A DNA stretch of 8,357 nucleotides from Bacteroidales bacterium (GTDB lineage Bacteria > Bacteroidota > Bacteroidia > Bacteroidales > NBLH01), in contig JAKIUH010000182.1 in the NCBI GenBank assembly GCA_021647685.1, positions 1 through 8,357 on the forward strand, in the 5' to 3' direction. Position 1 is the first letter of the stretch, and every line of letters begins with the position of its first letter. The notes under the pieces were generated by a model. It was not told the origin of the DNA. It saw only the letters and a program-made list of their open reading frames with translations, and did no database searches. Shown here piece by piece: positions 6,636-8,357 of the stretch. The translations under genes and the position numbers were made by a program.

Positions 6636-6664
6636 CTTTAAGGTCACAAATTGTGACCTTAAAG
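6636..6664. repeat. Palindrome copy 2 of the GGTCRCA/TGYGACC family
   Basis: Perfect arms CTTTAAGGTCACA (6636-6648) and TGTGACCTTAAAG (6652-6664) surround AAT. Compared with copies 1 and 3, the G to A change in the left arm is matched by C to T in the right arm, so symmetry is kept. It ends about 22 bases before the candidate -35 box of the ORF6N gene, a position suited to a regulatory site. Confidence 0.8.
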
Positions 6665-6685
6665 TTAATTTAAGAAAACAATTTA

Positions 6686-6713
6686 TTGATTTACAGATAA
6701 ATTATTATATAAT
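6686..6713 (+). promoter_or_regulatory. Candidate sigma70-type promoter of the ORF6N gene
   Basis: TTGATT (6686-6691), a 16-base spacer, and TATAAT (6708-6713) give a good housekeeping-type promoter with transcription starting near 6720 and a leader of about 22 bases. AAAGG at 6725-6729 is a plausible ribosome binding site for ATG 6742. This style differs from the TAnnTTTG promoters of the left block. Confidence 0.6.
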
Positions 6714-6741
6714 CTCAAATAATAAAAGGTAAGAAAATATT

Positions 6742-7638
6742 ATGCAAGAAATTACAACTACAATAAATTTAGATATAAAATCAAAAATATATACTATTAG
6801 AGATAAGCAAGTAATGTTAGATGAAGATTTAGCAGAGCTTTATGATGTAGAACCAAAAAGATTAAACGAACAAGTAAAAAGAAATATTGAAAGATTTCCT
6901 GAAAAATTTAGATTTCAATTAACACAAGATGAGTATGAAATCTTAAGGTCGCAATTTGCGACCTTAAGATTAGGTTCAGATAATGAATGGGGAAAACATA
7001 GAAAATATTTACCTTATGTATTTACAGAACAAGGCTTATCAATGCTTAGTACAGTTTTGAAAAGTAAAACTGCCATAGATGTAAGTATAAAGATAATGGA
7101 CAGTTTTGTGAATATGAGAAAGCTCATAAATAGTAATAATCTTTATACTGAACAATTGAAACATATAGAAAAAAGACAACTTTCTTATGAAATAAAAAGT
7201 GATGAAAATTTTAGTAAAATCTTCAAAGCACTCGAAACTAATGACACTACATACTCACAAGGTATATTTTTCGATAGACAAATATTTGATGCCCATAATT
7301 TCGTATCAGACCTTATAAGAAGTGCTACAAGTAGTATTGTACTTATAGATAACTTTGTAGATGATAGCACTCTCCTTTTATTCAGTAAAAATCAAAATAT
7401 AGATGTTACTATCCACACTAACACATTCACAAAAGCATTAAAATTAGATTTAGAAAAATATAATAAACAGTACAAAGATATAACAATTCAAACAAATAAA
7501 AAGTTTCACGATAGATTTTTAATCATCGATAATAAAGAAGTCTATCATATAGGGGCTAGTTTAAAAGATTTAGGTAAAAAGACTTTTGCTTTTAGCAAAA
7601 TGGAAGATTTAGCTCATCATCTATTGGAGCATATTTAA
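6742..7638 (+). CDS. ORF6N-domain DNA-binding protein with PLD-like C-terminal domain
   Basis: The 298-residue protein starts with an ORF6N domain (about residues 10-125): IYTIRDKQVMLDEDLAELY, then VKRNIERFPEKFRFQL, LRSQFATLR and YLPYVFTEQG. ORF6N is a KilA-N-like DNA-binding domain of phages and mobile elements. A coiled-coil-like linker (about 130-165) leads to a region (about 180-298) containing HDRFLIID at 256-263 and YHIGASLKDLGKK (268-280). This resembles a single phospholipase-D-type HKD half with Arg in place of the Lys, so nuclease activity is uncertain. All six glycines are GGN and the stop is TAA, so it is neutral between codes 11 and 25. It has its own promoter, is flanked and penetrated by related palindromes, and is closed by a terminator. 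A regulator of the mobile element is likely; an anti-phage or toxin role is only a possibility. Confidence 0.87.
   Translation: MQEITTTINLDIKSKIYTIRDKQVMLDEDLAELYDVEPKRLNEQVKRNIERFPEKFRFQLTQDEYEILRSQFATLRLGSDNEWGKHRKYLPYVFTEQGLSMLSTVLKSKTAIDVSIKIMDSFVNMRKLINSNNLYTEQLKHIEKRQLSYEIKSDENFSKIFKALETNDTTYSQGIFFDRQIFDAHNFVSDLIRSATSSIVLIDNFVDDSTLLLFSKNQNIDVTIHTNTFTKALKLDLEKYNKQYKDITIQTNKKFHDRFLIIDNKEVYHIGASLKDLGKKTFAFSKMEDLAHHLLEHI
6939..6971. repeat. Palindrome copy 3, inside the ORF6N coding sequence
   Basis: Perfect 15-base arms (6939-6953 and 6957-6971) surround ATT, with core TTAAGGTCGCA / TGCGACCTTAA. It encodes residues 66-77 of the ORF6N protein (ILRSQFATLR), a conserved part of the domain. 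It is the longest perfect palindrome in the window and matches the two upstream copies closely, while flanking sequence shows no similarity. It may therefore be an intragenic operator or an inserted palindrome. Confidence 0.85.
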
Positions 7639-7691
7639 AAGCCTCGCTTGGTTCTCAAAATAAACTGACTAATTCTAAAAATGAAATAAAG

Positions 7692-7729
7692 AAAAACAAG
7701 GTAGTACAAAGTCTCCACCTTGTTTTTTT
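7692..7729 (+). terminator. Intrinsic terminator after the ORF6N gene
   Basis: AAAAACAAGGT (7692-7702) pairs perfectly with ACCTTGTTTTT (7717-7727) around a 14-base loop, ending in a run of seven T's. The A-rich left arm means it could also act on the minus strand. It separates the cassette from the recoded gene that follows. Confidence 0.82.
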
Positions 7730-7776
7730 GATTGTAATTTTCTTGAATCAGCACTTTATTTTTTAAATTGTTGATT

Positions 7777-8109
7777 ATGAATGAAAACATATTAACTCAT
7801 ATTACTAGAAATTTATTAGGTGCTTGATATTTAGATTTAAAATTCTTAGTTGAATTAGTAGATGAACATAATATAGATTTTGATGATATTATGGACTCTA
7901 TAGAATGTAACTTTTGAAATGATGTTAAGATTGAAATAAACATTATTATCTATGAAGTTTTATCCACTATCTCCTATAAATTTATCTCTGAAAATTCTGA
8001 ACTATTTGAAGATGAAAATGATGAGTTTGAAATTTATACAAATTATATGGATAGTCATATATATTTTACATCTGAAAAAGCACAAGATAAGTTTGAGAAA
8101 TTCTACTAG
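7777..8109 (+). CDS. Unknown acidic 110-residue protein read with TGA as glycine (code 25)
   Basis: From ATG 7777 to TAG 8107-8109 the frame has no TAA/TAG and two in-frame TGA codons: codon 17 (7825-7827, context LLGA-TGA-YLDL) and codon 47 (7915-7917, context ECNF-TGA-NDVK). With TGA as glycine it is a continuous, plausible protein rich in Asp, Glu, Ile and Asn (VDEHNIDFDDIMDSIE, FEDENDEFEIYTNYMDS) without signal peptide or membrane helix. Amino acid content and frame length are coherent, unlike the overlapping 67-codon frame at 7952-8155. I do not recognise a family. It lies just after the cassette terminator; no clear Shine-Dalgarno site is seen. Being recoded, it belongs to the code-25 resident genome or to an element adapted to it. 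Confidence 0.72.
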
Positions 8110-8194
8110 AATTTTTCAACAATACTTTTTTTTATTTTCTTTCAGTTTTCCTTGAAATTTAATGCTATATTAATATCATATCTTTATACTACCG

Positions 8195-8219
8195 CAACTT
8201 TTTTGAAGCAAAAAAGTTG
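8195..8219. repeat. Perfect 10-base hairpin next to the insertion-sequence end
   Basis: CAACTTTTTT (8195-8204) and AAAAAAGTTG (8210-8219) pair perfectly around GAAGC. It lies about 85 bases after the recoded gene and 16 bases before the apparent IS end. The stem is AT-rich and lacks a separate T-tail, so it is a possible weak bidirectional terminator or an IS target structure. Confidence 0.5.
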
Positions 8220-8235
8220 ACATTCAGTATTATAA

Positions 8236-8357
8236 TGCCCCTAAAAATCAAGACAACTTCTTCAAAGATTTAATTTCATCCTAAACTGTTACCTTATCCT
8301 ACACTTTTTAGATATTCAAGATAAACATTCATTGGTTTTTGATAGTTTAAACTTGAA
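8236..8357 (-). mobile_element. End of an IS3/IS481-like insertion sequence (continues beyond window)
   Basis: A transposase C-terminus enters from the right edge on the minus strand, and about 60 bases after its stop the plus strand reads TGCCCCTAAAAATCAAGACA, the kind of TG-starting terminal inverted repeat found in IS3-type elements. The opposite end and the target duplication lie outside the window, so the boundary at 8236 is an estimate. Confidence 0.5.
8294..8357 (-). CDS. Transposase C-terminal fragment (DDE integrase-core type)
   Basis: The minus strand gives SSLNYQKPMNVYLEYLKSVG followed by TAA, with the partial codon before it ending in T. This matches the end of IS3/IS481-type transposases, where RPHxxLNYxxPxxxY closes the integrase core; the histidine codon CAT would fit the partial base. 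No TGA lies in the visible frame, so the code used cannot be judged. Only 20 residues are visible. Confidence 0.6.
   Translation of the reverse strand, partial: SSLNYQKPMNVYLEYLKSVG

Noticed and set aside
6591..6971. CRISPR array interpretation of the repeated palindromes
   Set aside because: Only three copies, irregular spacing (44 and 305 bases between centres), one within a coding sequence, and no spacers or cas genes.
7952..8155. 67-codon plus-strand open frame with ATG start
   Set aside because: It overlaps the recoded 110-residue gene in another frame, is compositionally odd (ending in a Phe-rich run) and has no domain content. The code-25 reading explains the region better.
8217..8236. 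TTGACA followed by TATAAT, both perfect promoter consensus boxes
   Set aside because: Only eight bases separate them, too few for a sigma70 promoter, and the second box overlaps the IS end.

Overview
The window holds two blocks of DNA that obey different genetic codes and meet near positions 4,742-4,839. The left block (1 to about 4,830) looks like a Bacteroidota chromosome. It has A-rich leaders instead of clear Shine-Dalgarno sites, TAnnTTTG-type promoter boxes, and housekeeping genes that end normally; the universal stress gene ends at TGA, just before a clean terminator. The right block (about 4,839 to 8,357) is AT-richer. Two genes in it can only be read if TGA is a sense codon, and glycine fits every TGA site. 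That is genetic code 25, known from Absconditabacteria (SR1) and Gracilibacteria.

Left block: the start of ilvE (minus strand); a divergent promoter region; a tandem universal stress protein with a terminator; a deoxynucleoside kinase with its own promoter and terminator; a hairpin-bearing spacer; then galE followed 11 bases later by a lipoprotein with an alpha/beta-hydrolase fold and a TPR-like tail. The next gene of that operon starts by overlapping the lipoprotein stop and is cut off at the junction.

Right block: a minus-strand type IV pilin-like gene with five in-frame TGA codons, truncated at the junction. Then comes a plus-strand cassette of a tyrosine recombinase and an ORF6N-domain protein with a PLD-like tail. 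Next are a terminator, a 110-residue acidic orphan with two in-frame TGA codons, a strong hairpin, and the end of an IS3/IS481-like insertion sequence. The two cassette genes contain 21 glycine codons and none is TGA, although recoded genes flank them on both sides. They therefore read identically in code 11 and code 25, which suggests recent arrival from a standard-code donor. My impression of the proteins is Campylobacterota-like, but that is memory and not a search result.

The most striking non-coding signal is a family of long palindromes with the core GGTCRCA-N3-TGYGACC. Two copies lie upstream of the ORF6N promoter and a third, with perfect 15-base arms, lies inside the ORF6N coding sequence. 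The copies differ by paired, symmetry-preserving changes. This looks like an autoregulatory operator set or a mobile palindrome family.

The simplest reading of the junction is a metagenomic misassembly joining two organisms, because both genes at the join are truncated. A real transfer cannot be excluded from sequence alone.
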